A stretch of 64,000 nt of DNA from Azorinus chamasolen (lineage: Eukaryota > Mollusca > Bivalvia > Cardiida > Solecurtidae): NCBI GenBank assembly GCA_963576725.1, contig OY755243.1, positions 39,727,243 to 39,791,242 on the forward strand, read 5' to 3'. The notes below the pieces were generated by a model. That model was not told the origin of the DNA. It was given only the letters and a program-made list of their open reading frames with translations, and ran no database searches. Made by a program: the position numbers and the translations under genes. Of this stretch, positions 41,101 through 43,319 are shown in pieces (position 1 is the stretch's first letter; the number at the start of each line of letters is the position of its first letter).

Positions 41101-42994
41101 TGTCCCCTTTGCGGTATGGATTCCAGATGGTTGTGCCATACTCCATGAAAGACCTTACTACTGAAATGTATGCCGTTTTCCTGCATTTTTCAGTAACATT
41201 TCTTAGTAATCTAAGTGTGGCATTTGGCTTTTATACATTTATTATAAATTGTTTATGTGCACATCCCACTTGAGGTCTTTGGATATCTGTACGACTATAT
41301 ACGGATTATCTTGTACCTCTTGTAGGATATGGCTGTTGAGTTGGTAAAATTTGGATATCTTTTGGTTTATGGAGAGTATGTAACATTTTTTCGCATTGAA
41401 TCTCATGTATACCCCATTTGTGTGCCCATGTTTCCAGGTTTGTTAAGTCTGACTGAAGTTTCTCTTGATCCATACTGTTCCTGATGGTTCTGTAGAGTAG
41501 GCAGTCATCTGCAAATAGGCGTACTGATGATCTTACACAATCCGGGAGGTCATTTATGTGGCAGGAACAGGATCGGACCATGAACAGTTCCTTGGGGTAC
41601 TCCAGAGTCCATCGATGTTTCCTCTGACTGTCCACCTTCTACCCTGGTTCACATTTTGCGGGTTGTTAGGAAGTTGGTCAACCAGGTATGGATACTTCCT
41701 TGTATTCCATAGTTATGATTTTCAGGATTGGAGCCAGGTGTACTGCACATTCTTTTAGAATGCAGTTCGGAATGTTGTCAGGGCCTGAAGCTTTAGAGGG
41801 GTTAACCCTTTCCAGTAATTTTTGTAAGGCATTTTGGTCTATCTTTATCATTTTGACTGTGTTTTCTATTTTTGGCTCCATGTAGGGTAGGTCTCGGTTT
41901 GTGGATTTTGTGAACACCAACTTAAATTTCTGCCTTCCCCTTACTGTCTGACACCAGTGATGCCCCTTCTTTTAGTGGAGCAATGCCTCCTGCATCTTGC
42001 CGTTTAGATTTTACGTATTTCCAGAATGGTTTTGTGTTATTATTTTCCAAACTTTCCATGATGTTTGAGTTTATGTAGTCCTGCTCTGCCTTACGCATGT
42101 GCCTTTTACACTCTTTCTGGAATACTCTGTAGTTTGCCCATTTGTTTGTTTTGCAGGCTTGGTTACACAGTCTTTGTTTCTTTTTAATTATCTTTTGTTC
42201 CCTTTCCTTATCCAAGGTACATTATTTCTAGATTTTATTTGTTTACTACTACTAGGGATGTTTTTGTTCATTGATCCAAACAGGCGATTTTAAAGTTTAA
42301 AAAATTTTAACAGTTAAAAAGTTTGATAAAATTACTTAATTGTAGAAAAGATTATTTTGAATTGCTGATTTATTATTTTCTTCAATATTCACGGTAAACG
42401 TTTTCTGTTCCTGGTCAAAGATTATAAGAGGTTTGAAAGACTGTGCGACCACGCTACGTACGGACAAGAGCAAACCTATATCCCACCACTTTGTGGGGCA
42501 TAAAAATATATCATTTGCCGTATTTCGGCGACAGGTGTGGGATATTGTAGTGAGTCATCGACATGTGGAAAATTTGTGGATTTCCACACCCCTTTCAATT
42601 TCAAAACTGAAACTTCATTAACTGGAGGTGACAGTAAAGTTAAGCTCTGTAGTGTCGGTCACAATAGCAGCCGATATAACTGTTCCACAGACAAGGTAAT
42701 TTGATTGAGTAAAACTTTTACTCCTTCAACTAGTTTGGATAATCAAGCTTATCCGACGTTAAATAAATCTGGTCTTATAAATGTCTTAAGCTGCAAATTC
42801 TTACCCCAAAAAATGTCACAAAGTTTAAGCTAAATTGGTGATAAAATGACAAACACGGGATAGTATATAGGGACCAGTAAAATAGATAAAACTTGTATAA
42901 ATGCAATGTCTATAGTGTATCTGTACATTTCATTTTGTATATAGCAAAAATCATTTCTATTTATGATGACGTACTTTCCCGAGCCTTCCGCCAT
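2138..42994 (-). CDS. BSDC1: BSDC1 gene, complete coding region in nine exons
   Basis: BSD domain-containing protein 1, a conserved metazoan protein of poorly defined cellular role. Joined in order the exons are 42975-42994, 38394-38451, 34268-34372, 22707-22871, 13981-14151, 12066-12213, 8060-8701, 4670-4800 and 2138-2161 (complement). All introns are GT-AG and all phases agree, giving 487 residues against about 430 in human. Residues 1-61 carry the GGWWSSW motif and the AEFTSTMQSDT segment typical of BSDC1. Residues 117-173 carry YLNDPTGPPEQYAEWL. The BSD domain spans about 145-195, with its Phe-Trp pair in HQDFWGKYFYKLHQ. Residues 223-437 are a Lys/Glu/Ser/Thr/Asp-rich, probably disordered linker. 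The C-terminus has DDWEKDFDVD and ends DDWESWE. The family match is by recall, not by search. The introns range from 1.8 to 11.4 kb and are filled with repeats. Confidence 0.92.
2191..2569. repeat. Family A MITE split by a family C MITE
   Basis: The left part carries ACCCTTTCCCTTATGAACA and TAGAATCAGATTTATATATT. The right part is CTCAGTTTGCAAAGGCATTT to AAAGGTTAA. The break is filled exactly by the C element at 2358-2523. Confidence 0.7.
2358..2523. repeat. Family C (pogo/Tigger-like) MITE
   Basis: Ends CAGTAAAACCTCTCT and AGAGAGGTTTTACTG, flanked by TA on both sides (2356-2357, 2524-2525). One arm of the central palindrome is partly deleted. Confidence 0.8.
3281..3523. repeat. Family G MITE
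   Basis: TTAACCCATTCCTGTTCTAT at the left, the TTCAATACCTACTGAATATT block, CAAACAGAGCAGACCCTGAT core arm, and GAAAGAAAGGGTT at the right. Confidence 0.75.
3524..3733. repeat. Family B MITE
   Basis: CCCATTCCCTCATATTGACG start and a near-spacerless palindrome around CATTTGCTCCTATAGGAGC at about 3600. It abuts the preceding G copy and the following A copy. Confidence 0.75.
3734..4195. repeat. Family A-type MITE split by a nested family B MITE
   Basis: Left half: CCTTTCCCTGTTGCATATTC to GCAGACCCTCATCAGACAGC. Right half: GGAGTCATCTGATCTGGGTC to GAGTGAAAGG. The centre is occupied by B at 3904-4125 with TTAA on both sides. Confidence 0.75.
3904..4125. repeat. Family B MITE with TTAA duplication
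   Basis: Flanked by TTAA at 3900-3903 and 4126-4129, inside the centre of an A copy. The core palindrome is the spacerless inverted repeat around 3957-4022 (arms about 33 bp). Confidence 0.85.
4425..4655. repeat. Family B MITE next to BSDC1 exon 8
   Basis: ACCCATTACCTCATAGGC to AATATGAGGGAAGTAG. Its TTAA (4656-4659) is separated from exon 8 by ten intronic bases. Confidence 0.8.
4670..4800 (-). CDS. BSDC1: BSDC1 coding exon 8
   Basis: Acceptor TTTCTTCAG, 131 nt, phase 1 to 0, donor GTATGT. It encodes SSTDDWEKDFDVDISPEDLA and then a Gln/Ser/Thr-rich helix ending LTGTE. DWEKDFD is a family landmark near the C-terminus. The TTAA of a family B MITE lies at intron position +11. Confidence 0.93.
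4934..5793. repeat. Hairpin-capped tandem element (GTGACCTTGACC type)
   Basis: Begins with the hairpin ATGCGGAAACCGCAT and AAAGCCGGATTTTT. It contains four to five units of about 170-180 bp with GTGACCTTGACCTTGACC and AAAGGCCTTCACC. It ends CGAGATTTTTCTCG and AATCCGGCTAAT. The GCCGGATT start and AATCCGGC end are inverted. Confidence 0.7.
5911..6131. repeat. Family B MITE
   Basis: Flanked by TTAA at 5907-5910 and 6132-6135; AGCCTATGGAGGAATGGG right end. Confidence 0.85.
6735..7206 (+). repeat. HP1-like tandem element, 5' truncated
   Basis: About three units of roughly 185 bp with TTTAACCTGGTGAT and CAAAATTTCAGGATCCTAG. It ends with the GAACAGGTGAGCTAAAAAT tail. A fragment of family A (6662-6730) is cut by its left end. 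Same family as 28850-29678. Confidence 0.65.
7027..7049. repeat. Poly-C tract, 23 bases
   Basis: Uninterrupted C run inside the preceding tandem element. Confidence 0.95.
7400..7590. repeat. About 31-bp minisatellite
   Basis: Five to six imperfect copies of CAGGGGGCTTTTGATCACC plus TTTCATTTTCTAT, at about 7409, 7441, 7488, 7520 and 7552. Confidence 0.75.
7600..8005. repeat. Family A MITE split by a family C MITE
   Basis: Left part AATGGTACATGAACACAGG and GTAGAATCACATC. Right part TATAATTTCATAAACAAACA, then the GAGCCGTCTGATCTGGGTG core and AAAGGGTTA. It ends about 55 bp from BSDC1 exon 7. Confidence 0.75.
7676..7879. repeat. Family C (pogo/Tigger-like) MITE
   Basis: Ends CTGTAAAACCTCTCTATAAC and TTATAGAGAGGTTTTACTG with TA on both sides. 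The central palindrome is AGAATGCTCCTATAGGAGCA. The rejoined host sequence matches the A consensus ATCTATATAATTTC. Confidence 0.85.
8060..8701 (-). CDS. BSDC1: BSDC1 coding exon 7 (acidic, disordered region)
   Basis: The largest exon, 642 nt: acceptor TACTCACAG, a split Glu codon, 213 full codons from WSGDEESGSP to DSSGTK, one base, and donor GTAGGA. The sequence is rich in Lys, Glu, Ser, Thr, Asp and Gln with no globular motif and no membrane segment. It accounts for most of the length difference from human BSDC1. Confidence 0.88.
8983..9116. repeat. Family A MITE, internally deleted
   Basis: TTTAATCCTTTACTCCATAG at the left and the TTTCTGCCATGG...AATCTTATTAA half at the right. Confidence 0.6.
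9117..9297. repeat. Family G MITE, truncated at its centre
   Basis: CTTTCCCTGTTCTACCTTTA to AACGGCTCCTATAG, then it stops at the palindrome centre. Confidence 0.65.
9706..9866. repeat. Family A MITE, truncated by a poly-G run
   Basis: CCCTTTACTCCATAAATATG, then the half core AGGAGTCGTCTGATCAGGG and GATTCTACAGTTTCTGCC; the right end is replaced by poly-G. Confidence 0.65.
9867..9886. repeat. Poly-G tract, 20 bases
   Basis: Uninterrupted G run at the edge of a MITE and a low-repeat island. Confidence 0.95.
9887..10800. other. Low-repeat island in BSDC1 intron 6
   Basis: Unlike its surroundings it lacks MITE sequence and has scattered CpGs and CCAATATGGCGCCCG near 10069. CAGGTAATG near 10475 could be a plus-strand donor. 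No homology or convincing ORF; it could be an antisense promoter/exon or old transposon DNA. Confidence 0.25.
10978..11090. repeat. GC-rich short hairpin cluster
   Basis: Contains GGGGTGCTTCGCCCC and GGGCGCTGCCC hairpins and a C-rich strand. Probably the end of a dispersed repeat. Confidence 0.35.
11200..11420. repeat. Family B MITE
   Basis: Flanked by TTAA at 11196-11199 and 11421-11424. Core palindrome of 33-bp arms around 11306-11370. Confidence 0.85.
11425..11600. repeat. Family H MITE
   Basis: TTCAGTTTGAAAGAGTTTAC, TGACAAACAGTGCACAACC, and CTGATCTCAGTCTACACTGT arms; AGTACACTTGTTTCC near the right end. Confidence 0.6.
11619..12055. repeat. Family A MITE split by a family C MITE, next to exon 6
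   Basis: Left part from TTTAACTCTTTACTTGATG to GGAAGGGTC. Right part CTCTGTCTGCAAAGGC to AGGTAAAGGG. Its TTAA (12056-12059) is at +7 of the exon 6 donor. Confidence 0.75.
11801..12004. repeat. Family C (pogo/Tigger-like) MITE
   Basis: Ends TAGTAAAACCCCTCTAAACC and TTTAGAGAGGTTTTACTG, TA at 11799-11800 and 12005-12006, central palindrome AGAAAGCTCCTCTAGGAGCT. Confidence 0.85.
12066..12213 (-). CDS. BSDC1: BSDC1 coding exon 6 (BSD domain core)
   Basis: One hundred and forty-eight nt, phase 0 to 1, acceptor CATGCACAG, donor GTACGT. It encodes VPSEVSHQDFWGKYFYKLHQ followed by MDKDEARKQALMQRAER and ends at SWDE. The Phe-Trp pair is the signature of the BSD fold. A family A MITE begins at intron position +7 with its TTAA. 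Confidence 0.95.
12311..13230 (+). repeat. HP2 element with three tandem units
   Basis: Starts with the GTGTTCATGGGACAC hairpin and GGATGCCCCCACC. It contains three units of about 190 bp carrying AAAGTGTCGGCAAACAGGAA, and ends TAATGCCCCCATC...GGCGGGGTCATAA. Confidence 0.7.
13271..13440. repeat. Degenerate family C-like MITE
   Basis: ACAGTGCAACGTCGCTAATC start, GGCAGATGTCTGCTTATTGC and GACTTTCACCCTGCTGTAAG arms; the right terminus is lost. Confidence 0.45.
13449..13692. repeat. Family A MITE
   Basis: Core GATCAGATGGCTCCTATAGG with arms of about 30 bp; right TTAA at 13693-13696; the left end abuts the C-like relic. Confidence 0.75.
13744..13815. repeat. Family A MITE fragment
   Basis: TTAACCCTTTACCTGATGAA and TGATGTCATGAATATTCATT only. 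Confidence 0.55.
13981..14151 (-). CDS. BSDC1: BSDC1 coding exon 5 (start of BSD domain)
   Basis: Fifty-seven codons, phase 0 to 0, acceptor TTGACAG, donor GTAAGA. It encodes ARLRAIQTDTGTYLNDPTGP, then PEQYAEWLKSFNLDD, then KGEVSDLLVSMVEVRSLYTT. These segments are strongly conserved in BSDC1. The last part forms the first half of the BSD domain. Confidence 0.95.
14226..14352. repeat. 21-bp satellite, left block
   Basis: Five to six copies of CCATCAGTGTTGAACCATAG plus T, same orientation as the larger block at 15199. It begins about 75 bp upstream of the exon 5 acceptor. Confidence 0.85.
14387..15195. mobile_element. 809-bp element with 144-bp terminal inverted repeats
   Basis: The left terminus 14387-14530 and right terminus 15052-15195 are inverted copies differing at about two positions. 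They start TTGTATTTGATTTCCATTAC. Each contains an inner palindrome GTCAGGTGACC..GGTCACCTGAC. The 521-bp interior has no recognisable transposase, so it is non-autonomous. It lies between blocks of the 21-bp satellite. No clear target duplication and no superfamily assignment. Confidence 0.8.
15199..15862. repeat. 21-bp satellite, right block (about 30 copies)
   Basis: Tandem CCATCAGTGTTGAACCATAG plus T with decay toward 15860. A variant (AGCCCAACACTTCATAGCGC) recurs at 15368 and 15488, a 120-bp higher-order step. A 21-bp period keeps frames open on both strands (LNHSPSV and DYGSTLM repeats). I do not regard these as genes. Confidence 0.92.
15870..15975. repeat. Family H MITE, degenerate
   Basis: TTCAGTATGTAAAGGTGAAA, CATGAATCCTCCAGGAACC and GGTCTACATGGTTTATAAAT. 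Confidence 0.45.
16031..16272. repeat. Family F MITE
   Basis: TTAA at 16027-16030 and 16273-16276; CCCTTCGCTTGCTGAATTT start; core ATGAGACAGCTCCTGCAGGA with arms of about 37 bp. Confidence 0.9.
16340..16550. repeat. Family A MITE, degenerate
   Basis: TTTACTCCATGATTACTCAA and ACCATCTGATCAGGATTTGC; it is cut by the adjoining family C piece. Confidence 0.5.
16556..16655. repeat. Family C MITE, left half
   Basis: CAGTAAAACCTCTCTATAAT to GCAAGGTGAAAGTAAAACA; the right half is missing. Confidence 0.7.
16850..16948. repeat. Family E hairpin
   Basis: ATTTCTCCACCAAACCCTAA paired with TAGGGTTTGGTGGAGAAAT; centre TTAGAATTGTCTCGAAGAGA. It is embedded in a family A-like copy (16735-17090). Confidence 0.8.
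17132..17382. repeat. Family A MITE
   Basis: TTAATCCTTTACTCCATGAA to TATTAATGGAGTAAAAGGG; core AGATCAAATGACTCCCACGG. Confidence 0.75.
17680..17921. repeat. Family F MITE, inverted relative to 16031-16272
   Basis: TTAA at 17676-17679 and 17922-17925; core GATGAGACAGCTCCTGCAGG; CAGCAAGCGAAGGG right end. Confidence 0.9.
18060..18170. repeat. Family E hairpin
   Basis: ATTTCTCCTCCAAACACTAT and ACATGGGTTTGCTGGAGAAT arms around GAATTGTCTCAATGAGACAA. Confidence 0.75.
18565..18805. repeat. Family B MITE with central AT-rich insertion
   Basis: TTAA at 18561-18564 and 18806-18809. About 25 extra bases of AT-rich sequence sit inside the palindrome near 18640-18665. Confidence 0.85.
18895..19142. repeat. 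Family A MITE
   Basis: Core AGATCAGATAGCTCCTGTAT; right end GAGGTAAAGGG and TTAA at 19143-19146. Confidence 0.75.
19370..19603. repeat. Family A MITE
   Basis: TTTAACTCTTTATTCCATGC to CATAAGGTAAAGGA. It shares the TTAA at 19604-19607 with the next element. Confidence 0.75.
19608..19825. repeat. Family B MITE
   Basis: TTAA at 19604-19607 and 19826-19829; core AGCATTTGCTCCTATGGAG. Confidence 0.85.
19973..20177. repeat. Family C' (pogo/Tigger-like variant) MITE
   Basis: CAGTATAACCCCGCTAATGT and CATTAGAGGGGTTCTACTG ends in a TA target; core GAAAGCTCCTAGAGGAGCTT. Sister copy at 63565-63769. Confidence 0.8.
20352..20583. repeat. Family G MITE
   Basis: TTTAATCCTTTACCTGTTCT, then TTCAATACCTACTGAATATT; core GATTAGATGGCTCCTACAGG. 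Confidence 0.75.
20700..21424. other. Old dispersed repeat, unclassified
   Basis: GGTTACCATGGCAA and variants recur near 20808, 20920 and 21025, and AATTTTCAG blocks repeat. This suggests a decayed tandem element. No gene. Confidence 0.35.
21425..22356 (+). repeat. HP1 element, copies joined head to head
   Basis: An inverted piece (21425-21558) meets a forward piece, giving a hairpin AATCTTCTCTGAAAC / GTTTCAGAGGAGAAGATT near 21543-21588. The forward part has about four units of 170 bp with CCCCTGGGGCGGGGCCAATT and ends with CTCACCTGAGCAC...TGATGAGCTAAAAA. Confidence 0.75.
22430..22640. repeat. Family A MITE, decayed
   Basis: TGTAGAATCAGATCTATATT, GCAAACAGAGCAGACTCTTA, then GAGGGAAAGGGTTA. 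It ends about 65 bp from BSDC1 exon 4. Confidence 0.6.
22707..22871 (-). CDS. BSDC1: BSDC1 coding exon 4
   Basis: Fifty-five codons, phase 0 to 0, from QPGDNKG to GIFDRAK; acceptor GTTTTACAG, donor GTACAG. A CAGCAG at the acceptor could allow a one-codon NAGNAG choice. It corresponds to the weakly conserved segment between the N-terminal helix and the ARL...DPxGPP block, so the assignment rests partly on phase and position. Confidence 0.88.
22945..22990 (+). repeat. HP1 5' end fragment
   Basis: AACAAGAGGGCCATTGGCCC hairpin followed by TATATCGCTCACCTGAG; no body follows. Confidence 0.65.
23337..23735. repeat. Family A MITE with internal tandem copies
   Basis: TTTAACCCTTTCCCCCATAT at the left. 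The segment with AGAGTAGACTCAGATCAG and TTCTACAGTTTTTGTCAAAG is repeated at about 145-150 bp spacing (near 23377, 23518 and 23670), and it ends at AAGGGTTAATAGG. Confidence 0.65.
24269..24481. repeat. Family D MITE
   Basis: TTAA at 24265-24268 and 24482-24485; core CAAACAGTTTGGATCCTGAT and its inverted copy ATCTGGATCCAAACTGTTTG around GCAGTATGC. Confidence 0.75.
24562..24690. repeat. Family A MITE fragment
   Basis: TTTAACCCTTAATTTCCCTC and GCAAACAGAGTAGACCCAGA; the right half is lost. Confidence 0.5.
24880..25447 (+). repeat. HP1 element with (GGACAGAC)n tail
   Basis: Units with GGGGCGGGGCCATTTTTTGC and ACCAAATATCAAAGCTCTAG. A GGACAGAC-type simple repeat follows at 25337-25400, then GCTCACCTTGAGCC..GGCTCAGGTGAGC and TAAAAA. 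Confidence 0.75.
25450..25722 (+). repeat. HP2 element
   Basis: AATTGTGTCTGTAAACCATG start, GGTTAATGTGTATATGCAAT, a GGACGGAC simple repeat, then TAATGCCCCCTGAC..GTCAGCGGGGCATAA. Confidence 0.7.
25729..26057 (+). repeat. HP2 element, second copy in tandem
   Basis: Starts AAAATTGTGTCCTTAAGACA and CAGCGATGCCCCCGTGG; ends ATAATGCCCCATGAC..CAATGGGGCATAA. It directly follows the previous copy. Confidence 0.75.
26138..26232. repeat. Family E hairpin, decayed
   Basis: TTTCTCCCTATACTCATTTG and TTTAGTGGAGAA around ACTGTCTCTTGGAGACAAT. Confidence 0.6.
26444..26630. repeat. Family B MITE with one palindrome arm deleted
   Basis: TTAA at 26440-26443 and 26631-26634. Only AAAGGAGCAAATGCTCTATC remains at the centre. 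Confidence 0.8.
26700..26947. repeat. Family F MITE
   Basis: TTAA at 26696-26699 and 26948-26951; core TGAGACAGCTCCTGCAGGAG; same orientation as 16031-16272. Confidence 0.88.
27196..27552. repeat. Chimeric MITE: left half family B, right part family A
   Basis: Starts at TTAA 27192-27195 with the B left end and whole B palindrome. At about 27338 it switches to A sequence (CATGTAAGAAATAATGACAT). It then runs through the A core to GGAGTAAAGGG and TTAA 27553-27556. Confidence 0.75.
27640..27812. repeat. Family A MITE, left half
   Basis: CCCTTTCTCTGTTGAATATT to GCAGAGTAGACCCTGAACAA; cut at the core. Confidence 0.6.
27820..28040. repeat. Family B MITE
   Basis: CCCATTACCTCATAGGCTAT to ATATGAGGGAATGGG; right TTAA at 28041-28044; the left site reads CTAA. 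Confidence 0.8.
28045..28136. repeat. Family A MITE, internally deleted
   Basis: CCCTTTACTCCATAAATACG to AAATATTCATGGG between TTAA 28041-28044 (shared with the B copy) and 28137-28140. Confidence 0.75.
28141..28849. other. Low-repeat stretch in BSDC1 intron 3
   Basis: AT-rich with no supported exon. A tRNA-like string near 28650 does not fold as a tRNA. Confidence 0.3.
28850..29678 (+). repeat. HP1-like tandem element, about 180-bp units
   Basis: Four to five units with AACCTCCATTCCAAATATCA and TTTCATGTAGTATTAGTGCA; ends TTCTTCGAATAGGCGAGCTA plus AAAAT. Open frames come from the periodicity. Confidence 0.75.
29742..30905 (+). repeat. HP1 element, 3' truncated
   Basis: AACAAGAGGGCCAAGATGGC hairpin start and tandem 140-150-bp units with TTTGACCTAGTGACCTAGTT. 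It stops without the GAGCTAAAAA tail where the retrotransposon relic begins. Closest relative is 312-1500. Confidence 0.75.
30924..31660 (-). pseudogene. Non-LTR retrotransposon endonuclease domain, broken
   Basis: Reading the complement from about 31655: LQILSWNVKDDSNFVHI (the usual endonuclease start LSWNV), then YETWTD, SGGIVLYYRNS, GAYIWGEDSP and FITGDF followed by RVG. This is an AP-endonuclease-like (EEP) domain as found in ORF2 of L1/CR1-class elements. A frameshift and an in-frame TGA near 31455 interrupt it. The conserved GDFNAR motif is altered (GDFIMR), and no reverse transcriptase follows. Inactive relic in BSDC1 intron 3. Confidence 0.8.
31657..32448 (-). CDS. ORF1-like protein of a non-LTR retrotransposon
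   Basis: An uninterrupted 263-codon frame immediately upstream of the endonuclease relic. Residues about 30-125 form a coiled coil (GRIEAVEERLKSLG, EKELKKLW, NQKLEQRLKNVEKQVES). Then RNNLIFTINILEDENEM and ERVHRIGEKKTGKIRHVVAK resemble the RNA-binding (RRM-like) and C-terminal parts of L1-type ORF1 proteins. It is intact although its ORF2 is broken. A later ATG at about 32394 (MAEATQM) may be the true start. Confidence 0.75.
   Translation of the reverse strand: MYGRNEEYVLDCVFKESEMAEATQMSGPSNSDILEFLKNLDGRIEAVEERLKSLGLLEKYVKGFEKELKKLWVAMEDRNQKLEQRLKNVEKQVESADFNVAELTDRVIDLKRQRVALKNKVVYLTSQSMRNNLIFTINILEDENEMPAVTEHKLRQPIVENLKLASDLVAKLGFERVHRIGEKKTGKIRHVVAKFVLFKERELVRKQWKQLKGTRYCVFEQFPKEVIDKRRKLVPIMIDHKKKSDTAWISYHTLYVNGKPVKK
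32735..32910. repeat. Family D MITE, core shortened
   Basis: CATCTGCTTCAATG, ACGGTTTTGATTCTGATGAG and CTGGATCCAAACTGTTTACA arms; right TTAA at about 32911-32914. Confidence 0.65.
32930..34200. repeat. 27-bp minisatellite (AGTGTAGACCCTGACCAAAC type)
   Basis: About 45 tandem copies of AGTGTAGACCCTGACCAAAC plus TACAAAT, with local variants (a 54-bp step around 32980-33120, a shortened unit at 33295). Because 27 is divisible by three, frames stay open on both strands (SVDPDQTTN on plus). It ends about 65 bp from exon 3. The unit resembles the palindrome arm of MITE families H/A. Confidence 0.92.
34268..34372 (-). CDS. BSDC1: BSDC1 coding exon 3
   Basis: Thirty-five codons, phase 0 to 0, between acceptor ATTTTCAG and donor GTATCT. 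It encodes TEKAFEMMSHDIAEFTSTMQ and continues through a Lys/Thr/Val-rich helix ending KETLQ. This is the predicted amphipathic helix that follows the WW motif in the family. A 27-bp minisatellite ends about 65 bp downstream of the donor. Confidence 0.92.
34690..34813. repeat. Family A MITE fragments
   Basis: TTACATGAATATTAATTACA, AAAGGGTTAA, then AAGGCGTATTTATGGAGTA and a second TTAA. Confidence 0.55.
34815..34945. repeat. Family C MITE, central part
   Basis: AATGCAGAATAAAATTAATG and TTTCATCTTGCATTAAGCTA arms around AGAGCTTTCTG; ends degenerate. Confidence 0.5.
34988..35270. repeat. Family A MITE carrying a 65-bp insert
   Basis: TTAA 34984-34987 and 35271-35274. The left arm is interrupted at about 35013-35078 by AGGCTCAAATCTGACCAATC and following bases, a sequence that recurs inverted at 63936-64000. 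Confidence 0.75.
35275..35494. repeat. Family A MITE
   Basis: TTAA 35271-35274 (shared) and 35495-35498; the core lost one arm (AAACACCTATAGGAGCTGTC). Confidence 0.8.
35499..35658. repeat. Family H MITE
   Basis: CCGTTCAGTATGAAAGCGTA, core CAGCTCCTCTAGAGG, AGTACACTTGCTTCCCACA. Confidence 0.6.
35662..35985. repeat. Family C MITE containing a nested family B MITE
   Basis: CAGTAGAACCCCTCTAAACT and TTTAGAGCGGTTTCACTA ends. Removing 35795-35914 and one TTAA restores GCATTAAGCAGCCACCTGCC as in other C copies. Confidence 0.8.
35795..35914. repeat. Family B MITE, shortened to 120 bp
   Basis: TTAA at 35791-35794 and 35915-35918; keeps both ends and lacks most of the centre. Confidence 0.85.
36063..36428 (+). 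repeat. HP2 element
   Basis: Starts GAAAATTGTGTCTGTAAGAC and CAGCGATGCCCCTGTGG. It contains two units with TGGATGGT..TTAATGTG and joins an HP1 copy without its own tail. Confidence 0.7.
36429..36921 (+). repeat. HP1 element, truncated copy
   Basis: AACAAGAGGGCCAGAATGGC hairpin, then units with GAGGACCTGAAC and CCAGTTTCAGAGGAGAAG; it breaks off at ACATGATAGACC and the HP2 duplicate follows. Confidence 0.75.
36922..37088 (+). repeat. HP2 fragment duplicated from 36262-36428
   Basis: Nearly identical over its whole length, including GTATGAAATGAAAGTATGGA and GCTACAGTGGTTATGGAGAC. Confidence 0.8.
37089..37908 (+). repeat. HP1 element, complete 5' and 3' ends
   Basis: Starts AACAAGAGGGCCAGAATGGC. 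It has about four 170-bp units (GGGCCAATTTTGACCCCAGG) and a GACGACGGACGACGG tract. It ends GCTCACCCTGAGCAC..GTGCTCTGGTGAGC plus TAAAAAA. Confidence 0.8.
37909..38343 (+). repeat. HP2 element, 5' truncated
   Basis: Repeated GTGACAACCAACTGCACGTA units, ATGCACGGACAGACAGACGG, ATAATGCCCCCC tail. It ends about 50 bp from exon 2. Confidence 0.7.
38394..38451 (-). CDS. BSDC1: BSDC1 coding exon 2
   Basis: Acceptor ATTTGTAG, then 58 nt encoding NDGSDGGWWSSWMATAKEK, then donor GTAAGT. Phase 2 in, phase 0 out. The tryptophan-rich GGWWSSW and the following KEK match the BSDC1 N-terminus. An ATG at 38462 just upstream is intronic in this model. Confidence 0.9.
38660..38740. repeat. Hairpin GATATTGTATGGTC..GACCATACAATATC
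   Basis: Fourteen-bp perfect arms separated by about 16 bases (CTTATCGTGACGGGCAT). A related GTGTGGGATATTGTA string occurs at 42536. Confidence 0.6.
38988..39286. repeat. About 300-bp MITE with TACCGTATTATTCCTAATA ends
   Basis: Left ACCGTATTATTCCTAATAAA plus TGCCCCCGGGGGC; right GGGGCTTCTATTAGGAATAA plus TACGGGTA, inverted. TA lies at both borders. Superfamily not assigned. Confidence 0.75.
39513..40055 (+). repeat. HP2 element, 3' end missing
   Basis: GGAATTGTGTCCATAGGACA hairpin, CTGATGCCCCCAC, then three units of about 120 bp with AACGACTGAAGCGATTTACA and AACATGTGTGTAA. Confidence 0.7.
40056..40677. other. No recognisable feature (BSDC1 intron 1)
   Basis: Contains several CpGs and TACGTCATC near 40173. 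No exon or repeat assigned. Confidence 0.3.
40678..42230 (-). pseudogene. Non-LTR retrotransposon reverse transcriptase relic
   Basis: Reading the complement downward: KFWKYVKSKR-type linker (KPFWKYVKSKRQDAGGI, about 42020); the RT start block NPSKASGPDNIPNCILKE (about 41780); then SVRLFADDCLLYRTI with the catalytic FADD box (about 41500). Finally LRLILMYKVVEGLV and RNSFFVNTVNVWNKL-like end blocks run to 40680. This is the order of jockey/CR1-class RT. The part between the start block and FADD box is deleted and frames change repeatedly, so it is dead. It lies in sense orientation in BSDC1 intron 1. Confidence 0.82.
42975..42994 (-). CDS. BSDC1: BSDC1 coding exon 1 (start, 20 nt)
   Basis: The exon encodes MAEGSG plus two bases of a split Lys codon, then the donor GTACGT. 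The start context is ACAACAATGG, with A at -3 and G at +4. Splicing AA to the first G of exon 2 restores AAG and gives MAEGSGKNDGSDGGWW, matching the MAEG...GWW start I recall for vertebrate BSDC1. An in-frame upstream ATG at 43048 has a poor context and no homology, so 42994 is preferred. Confidence 0.82.
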
Positions 42995-43190
42995 TGTTGT
43001 TTTGATGGATTGGTACCGAGCTCTGTGTGCAGTGATCGGACCCGTCATGAGTCATGAGAGCCAAAAGATACGTCTAATATGCGGACAGAACTCCTGTCCG
43101 CAAGTAAAATTCGCATTGCGGTCCGGAGTAAAACAGCCTATAAATTTAACTAAAGACATGTGATAAAATGTTATTATAGGTATTCAATCT
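42995..43190 (-). promoter_or_regulatory. BSDC1 5' UTR / promoter-proximal region (inferred)
   Basis: Low-repeat, CpG-containing sequence immediately upstream of the start codon. It contains a 9-bp inverted repeat (TGCGGACAG...CTGTCCGCA, about 43080-43101). No TATA box or initiator could be assigned, and the transcription start is unknown. Confidence 0.3.
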
Positions 43191-43319
43191 AACCCTTTAC
43201 CATATGAATATTCATGCAATAAAAAATGACATCATGAATATTAAATAACTTTATTACATGTGTTACTATAAATAGTAACATTTTTACACTCAACATGGTC
43301 CTATATCGGTAAAAAAATT

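Noticed and set aside
42830..43048. Upstream in-frame ATG at 43048 as the BSDC1 start
   Set aside because: Weak context (C at -3), no homology to the family N-terminus, while 42994 gives MAEG in strong context.
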